A DNA stretch of 64,000 nt, from contig OX388351.1 in assembly GCA_947579665.1 (NCBI GenBank), forward strand, positions 56,800,939 to 56,864,938, read 5' to 3'. Of the stretch, positions 1 through 11,928 are shown in pieces. A program made the position numbers and the translations under genes. Position 1 is the stretch's first letter, and each line of letters begins with the position of its first letter. This DNA comes from Sympetrum striolatum. Taxonomy: Eukaryota; Arthropoda; Insecta; Odonata; Libellulidae. A model generated the notes under the pieces. It searched no databases and was not told the origin of the DNA. It saw only the letters and a program-made list of their open reading frames with translations.

Positions 1-2698
1 GGCGGATAATAACTCTGACGCTTGAGAGGGAAGGAGGAAGAAAGGTTGGGTAAAGCGTTACTTCTTAAAAGGGGATAGAAGTGCAAAAAGTGGGCATAGG
101 TTCGGGGAATGGGATTGACGCTGTCTGTTACACCCTCAAAGGTTCTCTTAAAGGTAGGATTTTAAGGAAAGATTCCGAGTTAATTCCTTCACGAGAACTG
201 GGTGCATTAAAAATGTGGATTTTTCAAGAAGAGATTTCCATTTAATAATTATGAAATATTTCACGTTGCTTGAAGAATCTTCAACTGTTTTAACGTTCAT
301 TTCCTCCGATTTTTATAATCAATTCTATTTTTAATCAGCTTCTTTTAATTGTTGCCCCTTTCTAAACCTTTCAACAATTTTATTCTCCTCTTTTTTAATG
401 CTATTTCTGTAAATTTAATCCTATGTTACCACTTTAAAATATCATTTTTAGGCTATGTGATAGATATAAAAAAATAAAATATCTTTATAATTTATTAGTA
501 AAGGTCTCAGTTTCACTTGATTATATTTTCACGACACTACGATTTATATGAATAACGAGTTGATAGCACTCATTTTTAGAACTCTTTAAGTAATAATCAC
601 TTAAGATTAAAATTAAACAATGCAAGAGATATGATTATATCTTTCCGTGACAATAAAGGGCATATCAGATGTAGGGAAGAGGGGTGATTTCACGAGACTA
701 AAATTAATCGGTACAAATAAGTAGAGTGCTGCCAGAATTTATTCGAATAAATATAGCAGAGTGAAAAAAGGTCTCCATAAATAAATCTCAAGATGATTAT
801 TAACAATTAAGATTAGTTATCTTCCTTTTATCTAGAAAGAAGTTGGGATTTGGTTTGGTTACAACATTATTGGCAGTGAAAAGTCCGTAAAGTTCCTTAT
901 CGGTGCATTTTTTTTCTTGGATGAATTTAAGAATTTCAATTATTTTTGACAATATTTTCCAAATAAGAGTTCCATACATGCTTTTACAGAGCTATCATTA
1001 TTGAGTGGCATTCATAAATCATTCTGAATAATGAATAACCATGAGTAACACAAAACATCCTCATGAACTTTAAGATGCAATGATTCGTACCAAAGTTATT
1101 AATTAAATATCAAACTGAATTGCATTCAATTTTCTAGCTAGATGTTTCCATTTTAAATATCTTTTTATTTTTAAACGATAACTAAATTCCTGAAACTGAG
1201 TTCCTACCATTCGCTGAACGTACTAGGAAAATTCAAGGCAGTGACACGGCAACAGTGGAAATTATTTTTACATTTGATCGAAAAAACTGGATCTTTTCAA
1301 CAAAATACTGTATGTAAGCAAAATTATGGATAAATTTTCTAACTCACGTTAAAAAGGTGAGAAAGGGTAGTTGTTTGATCTTCATTTATCTTAGATAATG
1401 CTCTACAGAGTTTCAGAGTAGGCGTAAGATACTTAAAGTATATCTTTACGAATTCAAAATTCTCAGTCTTTTCTTTCAATTCTTATCTCGATAATATTTT
1501 TTTTAATCCATCTCCCACGTTGATTTATATGACTTTTCCCAGAATAAGATAAAAATAATGGAAATGAATTTTACATTCTTGATGGCCAAATATCTGAGGT
1601 TTCCCTTCTGGCCTTTCAAATCTACAATGAATATTAAGTTCCCTTCTCGGATTTTTGACTTATATTAAATACCTTAGGCTGTTGAACTCTAAAATCTATT
1701 CTTCAAACTCAAAAATTATGATACCAAAAGAATTGCATGAACAAAAACTTTCATGAATATTCAGATTCACGAATATGGCTTTAGAAGCTATAATAAAAAT
1801 AGCTTTTACAAATAAGTGCTTTGAAATCCTTTCTATAATTTATTGATAGTTTACATCACATAAAATGATTGACAAGTAAATACATTTTGAATGGCTCTTA
1901 CTGGCTTTCGTGAGTATCAGTAGATTATTTATTCATGATAATAATTGTTTTATGAAAAGATATTTTATGAAGAAGAAATGCACTTTGCGACAACTTATGG
2001 GAAGAAATTTGAAATATAGCAACTATATTATACTAATATCATTTCCATTAAATTCAATTATATTTAATGCTACCCCTTTCATTTCAGAATTTAGAAATTT
2101 AATGCTTAATTGTACAACAGAAAGTAATATCTTGGCTTTTGTTCAGGTATTGGAAACTTTTTAATAACCTTGCTTATTAATAATTTTTCATACTGATCAA
2201 AAACAGCTGAATGAAGGTTTTAGAAGGATGACTAATTCTATTTTAGATGGAGGTTGTATTTCACCTAAATAACATAGTAACTGGGTCCATTCAGTTTAAT
2301 AATATTTTTATAGCGTTATCCTCTTCAAATGGTAGTAATGTCTTTGCTGACAGTGTTAGACAGAGATTCTTAATAATTACAGTGAGATGAATAGGTATCA
2401 TGAACAATGAAGCATAACCTCAAAAACAAACAAAATTCATGTAACCTGACTTTCCTGTATTTTTATGGAAGATTAGATGTATTTCATGAATAATTTCATT
2501 CGTAGAGAATAATACCTACGGTGCAGAGGTATCACAATGAAATTGTGTTTACTTCACCCTTCGGCTGCGTGTCAACAGGTACGAATTCCACATGCGAGCG
2601 TGAGGCACGATATAGCAACTGCCTTTGCAATGCACGTATAGAGGCTTTGAGCGCTAACGAGTCCCCGAATGCGATTAAGTCTCGATTGTGTTACTTAC
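1..2698 (-). other. Intron downstream of the second Ig exon, partial
   Basis: This AT-rich stretch follows the GTAAGT splice donor at 2698-2693 (minus strand), so it is the start of the next intron of the Ig gene. I saw no exon, LINE, SINE or inverted-repeat element in it. Short open frames such as the one near 1910-2164 have AT-rich, low-complexity translations and no family resemblance. The next Ig exon must lie beyond the left edge of the window. Confidence 0.6.
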
Positions 2699-2902
2699 GC
2701 AAGAGATCCAGTCGGAGCGACCTTTCCGTGGGGATCGCGAGGTTGGTGTTGGACGCCTGGCAGCGAAGGGTGGCGTTCAGGTGCCTCCGTCGGATGTCCC
2801 GGACCTCGAGGCGGTTCACTGCTAGTCCCGGACGTCGCTCCTCCGACACTCCGTCCACCAACTTGTCTCCCACAAACCAGGACACCGTGGGCGGCGGCTT
2901 AC
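2699..2902 (-). CDS. Internal exon: second half of a sidestep-type Ig domain
   Basis: This is a 204-nt internal exon, exactly 68 codons, starting and ending in phase 1. It follows an AG acceptor at 2904-2903 (minus-strand ttatgtag) and ends before a strong GTAAGT donor at 2698-2693. The first two bases, GT, complete a Gly codon with the last G of the exon at 28921-29034. The translation has the Ig C-strand core Trp in PPPTVSWFVGD, then the E/F-strand block LEVRDIRRRHLNATLRCQAS with the second disulfide Cys and an NAT glycosylation sequon, then SNTNLAIPTERSLRLDL. The CQASN-N...P pattern after the F strand is typical of arthropod sidestep-family receptors, which are cell-surface Ig proteins binding Beat ligands during motor axon guidance. 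Family assignment is from remembered family features; the paralogue cannot be named. Open frames on the opposite strand here are shadows. Confidence 0.88.
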
Positions 2903-2974
2903 CTACATAAAAGGCAAGTCAATGAAACTTCGTAACATCTTCTTGAGTTGAGAGATAACGGGAAATGTTATGTA

Positions 2975-3051
2975 CACTCCTGGCCAAAATTAACGCAGCA
3001 CCTCCCTAGCGATCCTTACGGCTGGTGCTGCGTTAATTTTGGCCAGGACTG
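2975..3051. mobile_element. 77-bp snap-back MITE, Tc1/mariner type, copy 1
   Basis: The element is a near-perfect hairpin: two 28-bp inverted arms and a 21-bp loop. It is flanked by TA on both sides (2973-2974 and 3052-3053), the target duplication of Tc1/mariner transposons. The outer arm reads CACTCCTGGCCAAAATTA on the left and its complement, with one mismatch, on the right. CAGT(C/G)CTGGCCAAAA is like the ends of Tc1-like elements. It has no coding capacity, so it would need transposase in trans. A copy of identical length lies at 13623-13699. Confidence 0.9.
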
Positions 3052-3065
3052 TACCTTGGGATTAT

Positions 3066-3200
3066 AATAACTATGGAAAAAATAGACTAGAAGTAAAAAT
3101 TCCTAAGGCAATGAACAAACTACCTTATTTGAAAGAGCTATCAAATATCTCTGATGTGAAACAAAAATTTAAAGAACAGTTCAAAGTAAAACAATTGTAA
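3066..3200 (+). mobile_element. LINE (Jockey/CR1-like) C-terminal fragment
   Basis: An open frame of about 45 codons ends in TAA. It contains NRLEVKIPKAMNKLPYLKEL and then SDVKQKFKEQFKVKQL. The pattern (R-x-L-x-[VL]-[KR]-[IV]-P...N-x-LP...FK) is the usual last part of Jockey/CR1/I-type reverse transcriptase ORFs. The AT-rich 3' UTR probably follows. It directly abuts the 77-bp MITE at 2975-3051. The rest of the element is absent. Confidence 0.65.
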
Positions 3201-4779
3201 TGAATATTGTATTAATTTTGTGTAATTGCCTATAAAAATAATAATGATATAATTATAATGATGAAAAAAAAACTATTTTCGCCACTTATAGTTTTCAATT
3301 TCTGGAACCTGCCGACAAACATAAGGTTTGGCAGGATCCTTATGATGTAACTTCTACTTAAATTTTCTTCTTTTTCTATTGGAATTATGTATGTACTGCT
3401 TTTTTTAAAACAAATCACTGGCTAACCTTTCTGTCATTCTTGCATAATTTTGTATCCTGTAATTGTTATCATTGAATAATAATATTTTCTTCGTAAAAAA
3501 TATCCCGATAACTAAACACTGTAAGCTTGGATATACGTTTCTATGCTTTCATATGTGCTCTGAAATTAAATTTTCACCTAAGAGCATAGAACTCTTACGA
3601 GTACGAGGTGTTAGGATGTACAAAGCGACTACACCTTCAAGTTCATTGTGGTAGTTTGTAGTATCCTGAAATTGTCGACGTAAAATAATTACTAAAAGAA
3701 ACATAACATAGCTAATTTACAAGCGATGAATTTTCAGAATTGTGTCAAAGAATTACAGAAACCTAATAAGTCATCAGTTTCCACATCAAGGTAACAGTTT
3801 CAGATAAAATTAAGAAAATTGCATAAGCTCGGAAGGAACTTAAAGATCATTGGAATATTAATTAATTAATTAATATTTGGAAAGCTGGTTATATATTCAG
3901 TAGCCTGTAAGCTATTCATGAAGCTTTAAATAAATAATCAAGGATATTTCAATAAGTAGCATTATATTTTTCATCGGAGGAAAATTATTTATTGAATAGA
4001 AACAAAAATTATTTATGTATTGAAGCACCATTCACACTGTTACATGGCTTAAGGTACAGAGTATTTACTGTCAATAATCATAGATTTGGAATTATAATAC
4101 AACGAACAACGCAAGATTTTAGTTTGCATTCTTTATAAGATTATAAAATTTAATTAAGAAAGACTTCGTATTTTTACAAAAGAAATTCCTATTTAATCTT
4201 TATTGCTTTCTACTTTCAGGTGAATTCCACGAATTTTTGCCTTCCACTATCAATTTCACTGTTGATATTTAGTTCATAATGTTTAAGATGAAATATAAAG
4301 ATAGGGTGAGAAACGAAGTACACAGAAGAATAGAAGAGGTTCAAACAATATGAACCATCAACCGGAAAAGAGGAACTACATGAATTGGACTTATCTTGAG
4401 AAACAATAGATTTCATAAGAGCGTACTTAAAGTCAAAATGGACCAAGGAACAATATATAAACCAAATAAAGAGGGAAATAGAAAAGAAGAGATATCAGGA
4501 TGTAGAATAGTTAGGGAGAGAGAGAAGAATGAAGTACTGCAGTTAATCAATCTACGGTTTGAATTATCGATGAGTATTCAATGAGTAGTCAATGGCGTAA
4601 CAATTCGTCATTTGGTTGGTTAGATAATGCTCCATTTAGGATTATTACGGTTTGATATTACATAAACTTTAATCAAAGTATCTGTTAAATGCGCAATCGT
4701 ATGAGAAACATTACCACTTGTCTTTATCTTATGAGTGGATGAAGTTAAAAACACTTCTGCGCTCCCTATGATCGTGAAA

Positions 4780-5480
4780 TTTTCTCGGATTCCCAGAGAA
4801 TTAGGCCTCGTTGAATCTTTCACATCATCGCGCAGAAATCGACCGACTCGGGCCATTTCCCGACCGCATCCATTTCCAGCGATACCCCTAAACCAAGATT
4901 AAATATACGAAAACCCCCGAAAGGGAACGAATGAACCTTGGCACTTCGATGCGAAAATTATTCAAAGCGATCCTCGCAGTGAAAAACGCGGGAAAACGAA
5001 CGTGGGAATGGCCCGCGTGGACGGGAGTTGCGAAGGAAAAGGAAAGTGCGATATGAAAAGGGGCCGAGAATGGATTTAGGGCGAGATCCTTAAGTGGCAT
5101 TTTGTGGTTTGCGGCTTAGGCCATAACTATCGCCGAGGAGATCCCTTTTCCTTGCATCCGAAACACTGCGCATATATTTCTGGGAAACCGCCTTCGCGCC
5201 TTTCCCGCATTCTTCCCGGCATTCCCCGCGCCCCATTTGACTCCCTCCTGTTGCGTCGCCCCGAGGGCGAGCCGAATACTTGCGAAGAGGAAAGGAGCGT
5301 TTGAGCGGATGTTTCCGCCGTGTGACGGAAAAGGGATAGGCCGTGAAAGGGAAAGGCAATTAATGGGGATCGTTCTGCCCCACTTGCGTTTCCCGCGCCA
5401 CCTATACTTGATTACAGAAAACGCGTGCACGCTTTGTATGAAAATTAAAAGAGTTTCCGTCCGGAGAGGTTAACGTTTTT
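4780..5480. other. GC/CpG-rich intronic island
   Basis: This stretch is clearly richer in GC and CpG (many cgcg, gcgc, cccgcg) than the DNA on either side. Frames of 60-100 codons are open on both strands at once, the expected effect of few AT-rich stop codons. The translations show no domain or splice-bounded exon. It is a candidate conserved non-coding or regulatory element. Confidence 0.4.
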
Positions 5481-5589
5481 GTGAAACCCAGGGCTAACGC
5501 CGGAAAGTTAGAATTTAGTATCGTTGGGCCTCCTATAAGGTCAGAATGGGCTTTAAAATTTCATGGCACTTTCCTTATTTATTATTTTC

Positions 5590-5657
5590 ACAAAGTTACT
5601 AATTATACAAAGTTACTAATTATACAAAGTTACTAATTACACAAAGTTACTAATTAC
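5590..5657. repeat. 17-bp minisatellite, four units
   Basis: Four head-to-tail copies of acaaagttactaattat/c, with a T to C change at the unit end in the last two. A short acacac run follows. Confidence 0.95.
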
Positions 5658-6300
5658 ACACACAAGAGCTATTATGATATACTAGAATATACCCTTATTT
5701 AGAGGCTCATGAATGAATAGTAGGATAGGAAGAGAAGTAAATTCTAACAAACATGCATATTCAAGGTCCCCTTGAGCACTAGTTGGCTTATCAGAAAGTG
5801 TCAGGATACTACATTTCTCAGTTGTTTAAAAAACCAGAATTTAATGAGATATACAAGAACACTGGTCAATAATTCAAAAACGTTTACGTGCAGTTAGTAC
5901 TACGATACTAAAACTATAAACTAAAATATAATTTAAAAATAAAACAACAATTAAAAATATTATTTATACCTCCGAAAAAGCATGAATTTAATATATACAT
6001 TGAATGAAAACGTAGGACATAACTTATTGTTTAAACATTAAATACAGATATGCACACTTGAAATCATCTTGCAAAACATGTCAATATCAATATAATAAAA
6101 ATCTGTAAATAAAAATCCAGTAAAAAATAGGCTTATATAATTTAAAATGATATACAAGATTGATTTCAGGATATAAATATAGTTAAATAGAAGATTAATA
6201 TGGTTTAATTAACATCGTAAAATATTCTTATATTCAATACAAATGCAAAGATAAAAGGGATTTATTTACCTATTTTTCAGTTGGGCTGGACTGTTTATAT

Positions 6301-6881
6301 TTAACCCTCCGTCAGTCGCGCTATTATATTTCATACAACACGGACGGTTTTTCGTGTACCGTTTCTATCTGGGTGGTCCCTTGAACCTTGTTCCCGGGTC
6401 TATTCCTCTATCGCACTTACCATTAAATTTTAAAGTCGTCAAATGCTTCTTTTTAGTCTTAAACCGACTGCGAAAGCGAGTAAATCTGTGAAGTGACGAC
6501 TCTTGTAACACATACAACCGTTTGGGTAAGTTTTTCGTTGGTGATCTCTATTTTTGCTTATTATAACGTTTACATGGAGTTTTTCACTTTTTTCGTGTTA
6601 AACTTTATTAGACGCATTTCAATTTCGGAACTAAAAGATATCTAGCATTTTAGATCGTCTCTAAACGCATGTACATAAATAAAGGTGAATTATATGTTTT
6701 ACTAAAAGTTGTTTACTTTTGAAATAATTCCTCTCAAATTATATTATTATCTAAAGCTTATTACTTTAGTAATATTTAGTTCAATTAATTTTACAATTTT
6801 GGCCGAAAAACGATCTGTTGTATGAAATGCAACGCGCGACTGTTCGTGTTATGAAAATAGGCGTGACTGATGGAAGGTTAA
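6301..6881. mobile_element. piggyBac-type MITE with TTAA target duplications
   Basis: TTAA occurs exactly at both ends (6301-6304 and 6878-6881), flanking a 573-bp element. The left end reads CCCTCCGTCAGTCGCGC and the complement of the right end reads CCTTCCATCAGTCACGC, a terminal inverted repeat. A second shared block (TTTCATACAACA, then GTTTTTCG) follows, but on the right side it is displaced inward by about 30 bp. Asymmetric internal repeats of this kind are typical of piggyBac elements, and TTAA is their obligate target. No transposase is encoded. Its ends resemble but do not match those of the piggyBac remnant at 55108-56751. Confidence 0.85.
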
Positions 6882-8867
6882 GAATTCATTAGGTAGTTTG
6901 TTTGGCATCATATGTAAAGTAACATATTTATCTCTTCTCTTCAAAATACAGCATATATATTTTAAGCAGGAATAAATTCTTGTCCGTTATTATGAATTGA
7001 CATTAATCATGGGCTCGATAGCTCGACTGTACGGATGAAACTGGTAATATCACACGCGTAAAAGCATTTAAATGCCTCAATTCACTTTCATGAAGAGGAA
7101 ATAAAATGTACATCAAAGGACCACTTCGAAATTGCCCTTTATTACAGATAAAAGTGCCGGTTTCCTTTCGTTGAGGGAATTCCTATTTTTGATCATCATT
7201 GCTCGATTCGAAAATAAATTTAGCAAAAAATATACCGGAAAACCATGAGATTCGTCTCTCTTGCGCCTTTATTTACCCCTTCCGGGATTGTTTTTCAGCG
7301 TATCTGTATACCACCAGAGCAATACTTGTTAATATTAATATGCATGTTCGAATGGAAAAGGTTCCGAGTCGGCAGTAATTGAATTTCTGTGCCAATATTC
7401 CCGGAAGATCGTTAGAAATGAAAAGCGCGAGAGGGTCAAAAATCACGGAAAGTTCTGGTGTGCAAGTTGCGGCCGCGTTCAGCATATGGCCCGTGTCTTC
7501 GTGAATTATGGGCCGGAACGAAAATGGATTTTAAAAATCGCCGGTTCGAAATTAAATTCGATACAAAGTTAGGTCGACCAGGTGTAGGTCCGCGAGCAGC
7601 TGCGAATTCGCTTTTTAATAAACGTCAGCGGATTTAAGGAGAAAATATGAAGTGAACTGCGATTTTTCGGTCCTATTTCGAAGCATCCTAATATGAAAAT
7701 CGAACTGGGAATCCCCATTCGATCCCGCTCTCTGTTATGGGTGGTGGGATTTTATTTTCTCATGGAAGACCGCATAAGAGGATGAGAGCTAGTAATTTCG
7801 GTTGGCAAGTAATCAAGGGCTTAATAAGGGAGGGGCGCAACCCTTCAATTTTCTTGACCCCTTTTCAGTCCTCCTCAGTCGACTCGTTAGTACGGAATTT
7901 GGACACATAGAGTGCGTCATATCTTCAATTTGGGTGATCTCTAACGAAGCTATTCCATACAGTAAAATTTAATTCTATTCAAATTAAATACAATTACCTC
8001 TAGATATACCCGATGTGTATAACGTTTTAAGGGAATTATTTGATTTAAGTGACGACCCAAATGTGTTGGCTCCTTTTTGTTCAATTCGCTTTTTCCCAGT
8101 TCTGGTCATCTTCTCGATAATGATATTATGTGGAATATTAGAATATCCTCTCTACTGATATTTAATTCGATCTAATAGATTTCAACTTATATGAAAATAA
8201 GTTTTGCTGCTTGAAAAGAATTTCCTTCTCTTTTATCATGTACCAGATATATATGCATTCCTTACTTTTTAATTAATAAATTATCATTTTATCTATCTGT
8301 ATCTTTTACTACCAAACTTGGTTATAATTAAATTTGCTATAATTTAAATTTGACTTATATCAGCATTACTTCGCATAACAGATATTTTGAATTACATATC
8401 AATTAATTGCAGACTTAAAGCTGATCTTAGTAACTATGAAAATTTTCGTTACTAGTTTCTTCTTTATATCGCATATGTTTCTCATTAATATAAGGAAACT
8501 TTTACTTGTATTTATATGAGATTTTGTAAAGTCCTTCAATTGGAATGATTTTTGTTATATATTTCATTGGTTTCGTATATTATTTACAGCTAAATCATTT
8601 TGATTGTCATTTTTGCCATATATTTCATCTTAGGACATTACAAACTGGGCTTCTGATTTAACATGTTTTTCTTATCAATATCAATAGGTTTGTTCTGTAC
8701 GTTCCCTTTTTGTGGATTATTCCAAGCTATAAATATTTTATCCCAAACTTCATATAGGTTTTTATAATTTTTTTCTATTCCTTAATTATTTTTATCACTC
8801 TTTATGATTATTTTACGGAAATAATTAGATATATTTTATAGTGACTATGAGTAAGAATATGGGTAAT

Positions 8868-8925
8868 GTTAAGGAGAGGTTTAGATTAGTGAGGAGACTT
8901 AAAGTCTCAATTTTGCCCAAAACAA
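8868..8925 (+). repeat. Degenerate copy of a LINE/SINE 3'-tail hairpin motif
   Basis: It contains gaggagacttaaagtctca followed by attttgcccaaaacaaat. This matches the hairpin-plus-tail segment seen at 31346-31424 and, inverted, at 15636-15712, but is more diverged. The (ATT)n tail is not kept here. Confidence 0.45.
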
Positions 8926-9099
8926 ATTTCATTGAAACGTAGGTATGTTATTCAAGGTATTCCAAAAATAAGTGTTGAAAAGCCACCGCCGAAGTACTTT
9001 TTCATTGGAATTTTGTGATTTCTTCACCGGTATGAGGGACGGTTTAGAGAGAGAGACTAAATATCTGCTAAACGACCCTTTGAATATAAGAAGCAAAAT

Positions 9100-9880
9100 T
9101 CTGCGAGAGAATGCGCTCAAGGAAACTAAGGGGAACCATCCCCTCGGCGTTCCTCCGCCCTTAAATTCCCACTAATGCATTAAAACACGCTTATCTCGCG
9201 AGACTTTTAATTATAGATTCGCGCATTCGAAAGCACGGCCATATTTCGCGGAATCCTGTCTGGGAATCATTTCCTCCGTTTAATTTTCCAGGGGAATGAG
9301 CCCCAGGAAGCGTAGGCCGTGCCCCTAAATTATGTCCGCAATTATCGAGCATGGAAAAGGAGTCGGATACAGGTGTGTGTATATCAGAGCACTTTTTCCA
9401 ATTACCGCTCATCTCCCCACTCATGTAAGCGTTTTTTTCCCATGCCTTTTTCGCGGGAAATGGACGTCACAGATGCACGGAAGAAAAATCATTTTCCCGT
9501 CAATTAATGTGCTCGAACGGGATATCGCGTTTCGTCGGTCCAGGAATCACGGCCGTTTTGTCGAACGCATTCGATGAGGGATTAAGAGGAAAAGAGTGGG
9601 TCGAATACAGGATGGGGAAAAGCGATGCTCGTTACGGACGTGGAATATTTAAATTGAGTTTTCGGAATAAAAGTGGTTCACAGTCGATCAAGAATCGTCA
9701 TATCGAATGTGATGCACGAGAAGCGAGGCTAAACATGGCTACGGATATTCATAATAAACAAATATGCCTTTATATACGTGGACTAGGCATGGAGTTCCAA
9801 GGTACTGATATATTATATCAGGTGTTATTAAATGTGAAACAGGATTATGATAAGTTGTTTGTACCTGTGGATTAAGAGCA
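9100..9880. other. GC-rich intronic island with chance open frames
   Basis: GC and CpG are raised from about 9100 to 9720. A 122-codon plus-strand frame (9507-9875) spans the right edge, but its translation has no recognisable family, overlaps equally open frames, and runs out into AT-rich sequence. I do not call a gene here. Confidence 0.35.
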
Positions 9881-10367
9881 GAGTTCAGAGACGGAGATCA
9901 ACATGTCATAATACTAATTGTCATTATGTTATATTGATTTCTGAGATTGTATGAACTGAATTTGAACTTCTAATTGACAAATTGAAGTCGATTTTTTTTC
10001 GATACAGTAAGTGAAAACTGATTAGTAATCGAACGTTAATAGAAATTTATTTCTGGTTGAAATAATTTGAAATTAGAATTCATACACTGCATAGAATTTT
10101 AACACGTATTAATAACTGTTTAATATAATACTTCATACGATATTCTTGGGTATCAAATTAGAAAAAAAGGAAATAGATTATATATCAGTTTTAAATCACG
10201 ACAAAAGAAAGTCTACCGTCATCGATGAAACTAAATTTCATACTCAAATAAATATATAAAATAGTTTGATTGCATAATCAATAAGGTAGCTGTCACTTTA
10301 TGGAACTCCATAACGGAAGGAGAGGAAAAAACTTAGTCTCAGTTACACCGGAAATTTTAAAAGTTTC

Positions 10368-10400
10368 GACCGATTTCGACTATGGTCTAGTCATCTTCAG
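10368..10400 (-). other. Hammerhead-like motif, Penelope type, degenerate
   Basis: On the minus strand, CTGAAGA is followed by a short stem (GAC...GTC) and then GAAATCGGTC. This is one change from the GAAACCGGTC box, and one base from the CTGATGA box, of the minimal hammerhead ribozymes found in Penelope-like retroelements. Flanking inverted pieces (ggaaggaga at about 10316 and tctccttcc at about 10402) frame the motif. The changes in core bases make catalysis unlikely. No reverse transcriptase is seen nearby. Confidence 0.5.
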
Positions 10401-11139
10401 GTCTCCTTCCATAGTTTAATTGAATAAATCAAAAGTGAAATGCAAATATTTTAACTATAAACCATTTAAATTAGAAATAATAATAAAGAAGAAAACAAAG
10501 AAATAAAATTCATCATATGATGTGATTAAATAAATAATGAAATAAGATATAATATTATCGTAAATATTAACATCAGATTTTTTCGGAATATTTTTTATTT
10601 TTCGCGTTGAAAATGGAATTCAGGTTTAAGTACGAACAGAAAAAAGATTCATTCAATTTTATTGTAGAAATTAATTACAGTGTTCGCATCAGAATTTTCC
10701 AAAATTGTGATTTTTTCTGATTTATATCTCAAAGTAGTTTCCCATTAGATGCGATTTTCTTGAGAAAATATATTACAGAGCAAAAAACCTTCCCGCAAAA
10801 TGACCATTAATGTATGCAAAGTAGGTATCGTATAAATATAATTCTGCGTTGAGAATCACCTAATGCAAGCTATCAAAGGAATATATCCTCTCGATGATTG
10901 CATAATGAACAGTATGACAAAACTTTTAAAGTACAGCCGTCTATTGTTAACGGATTTGAGATGTTTAATATTAAAAAGAAATGCTTCTTCACCACAATCT
11001 CTTTCTTATTTACCATTTCTATCGACTTACTCTTCTTTTCTTTCAATAAATAGTCTTCTGACGGTGATTAAAGCGGTAGACATCCGTAGGCTTTTCTAAT
11101 ATCTTTCTCGGAATTGAAAATTTCTTCCGTCTCCAATAT

Positions 11140-11480
11140 TGATTGATCCGAACCAATCACCATTCTCATTTCAATATTCTCGCCCCTGCCACACCCTTCT
11201 TCTTCGCCGGAATTTTTTCCCTTCCTCCATGAATATCGAATGTAGTGGATATGAATTAAGGCCTTTCATTCCATCCTTTTCCCCCATCACATGTCCACAC
11301 GCGGGAGACTTTCAGACGTCACGTATTTTCCGCGAACCTATCGTCTGAATCGGCCCACTCATAAGTTATTCATATTATAACTCCCTCTAGCCGTGTTCCC
11401 ACGTCCTGCGGTTCTGAATCTCTGAAACAGTCGTACCGTTTCGTGCGACAAATAGATCGACGAGGGCTTCGATTTTGCTG
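11140..11480. other. Small GC-raised island
   Basis: A moderately GC-rich stretch with pyrimidine runs and several CpGs (cgcgggag, cgtcctgcgg). It holds only short frames without recognisable products. Confidence 0.3.
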
Positions 11481-11734
11481 GAAATAGTCAAACTCCGATT
11501 ACCTAAAGCAAGCAAAATAAACCTTTGATTTTAGCCCTTCAAAATTTCATGCTTATTTACTGCGAATTGCCTTATTAAAAGGAAGTCGGTTTTACTTTTT
11601 TCAATCGCTGGAATTACGGATATGCTATCCGGGAGAAGGCAAAATAGAAAGGAAATAAATGGAGCTTCTTATGAATATTAAGTACATTAAAATAAAGGGT
11701 AAATACAAATAATCAGATGACTTGAAAATCCTTT

Positions 11735-11928
11735 AGGGAAAGCGTTACTTATCCTCTGAATAAAATACTGTAGAAATTAAAGAGTGTATCGTTTATCATA
11801 GCTTTACACAAATGTTATACCTTCCCTCATAAGGGAAAGCGTTACTTATCCTCTGAATAAAATACTGTAGAAATTAAAGAGTGTATCGTTTATCATAGCT
11901 TTACACAAATGTTATACCTTCCCTCATT
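11735..11928. repeat. Perfect 97-bp tandem duplication
   Basis: Two adjacent units, beginning at about 11735 and 11832, are identical along essentially their full length (both run from gggaaagcgttacttatcct to taccttccctcat). The sequence is not low-complexity and no third unit is present. Confidence 0.95.

Noticed and set aside
2521..2935. Plus-strand open frames of 129 and 88 codons
   Set aside because: They are shadows of the minus-strand Ig exon (2699-2902), which has splice sites and a recognisable Ig motif set.
5590..5657. CRISPR-like short repeats
   Set aside because: Units are directly adjacent without spacers, and the window is eukaryotic.
9507..9875. 122-codon plus-strand frame
   Set aside because: No recognisable family, and it straddles the edge of a GC island into AT-rich DNA.
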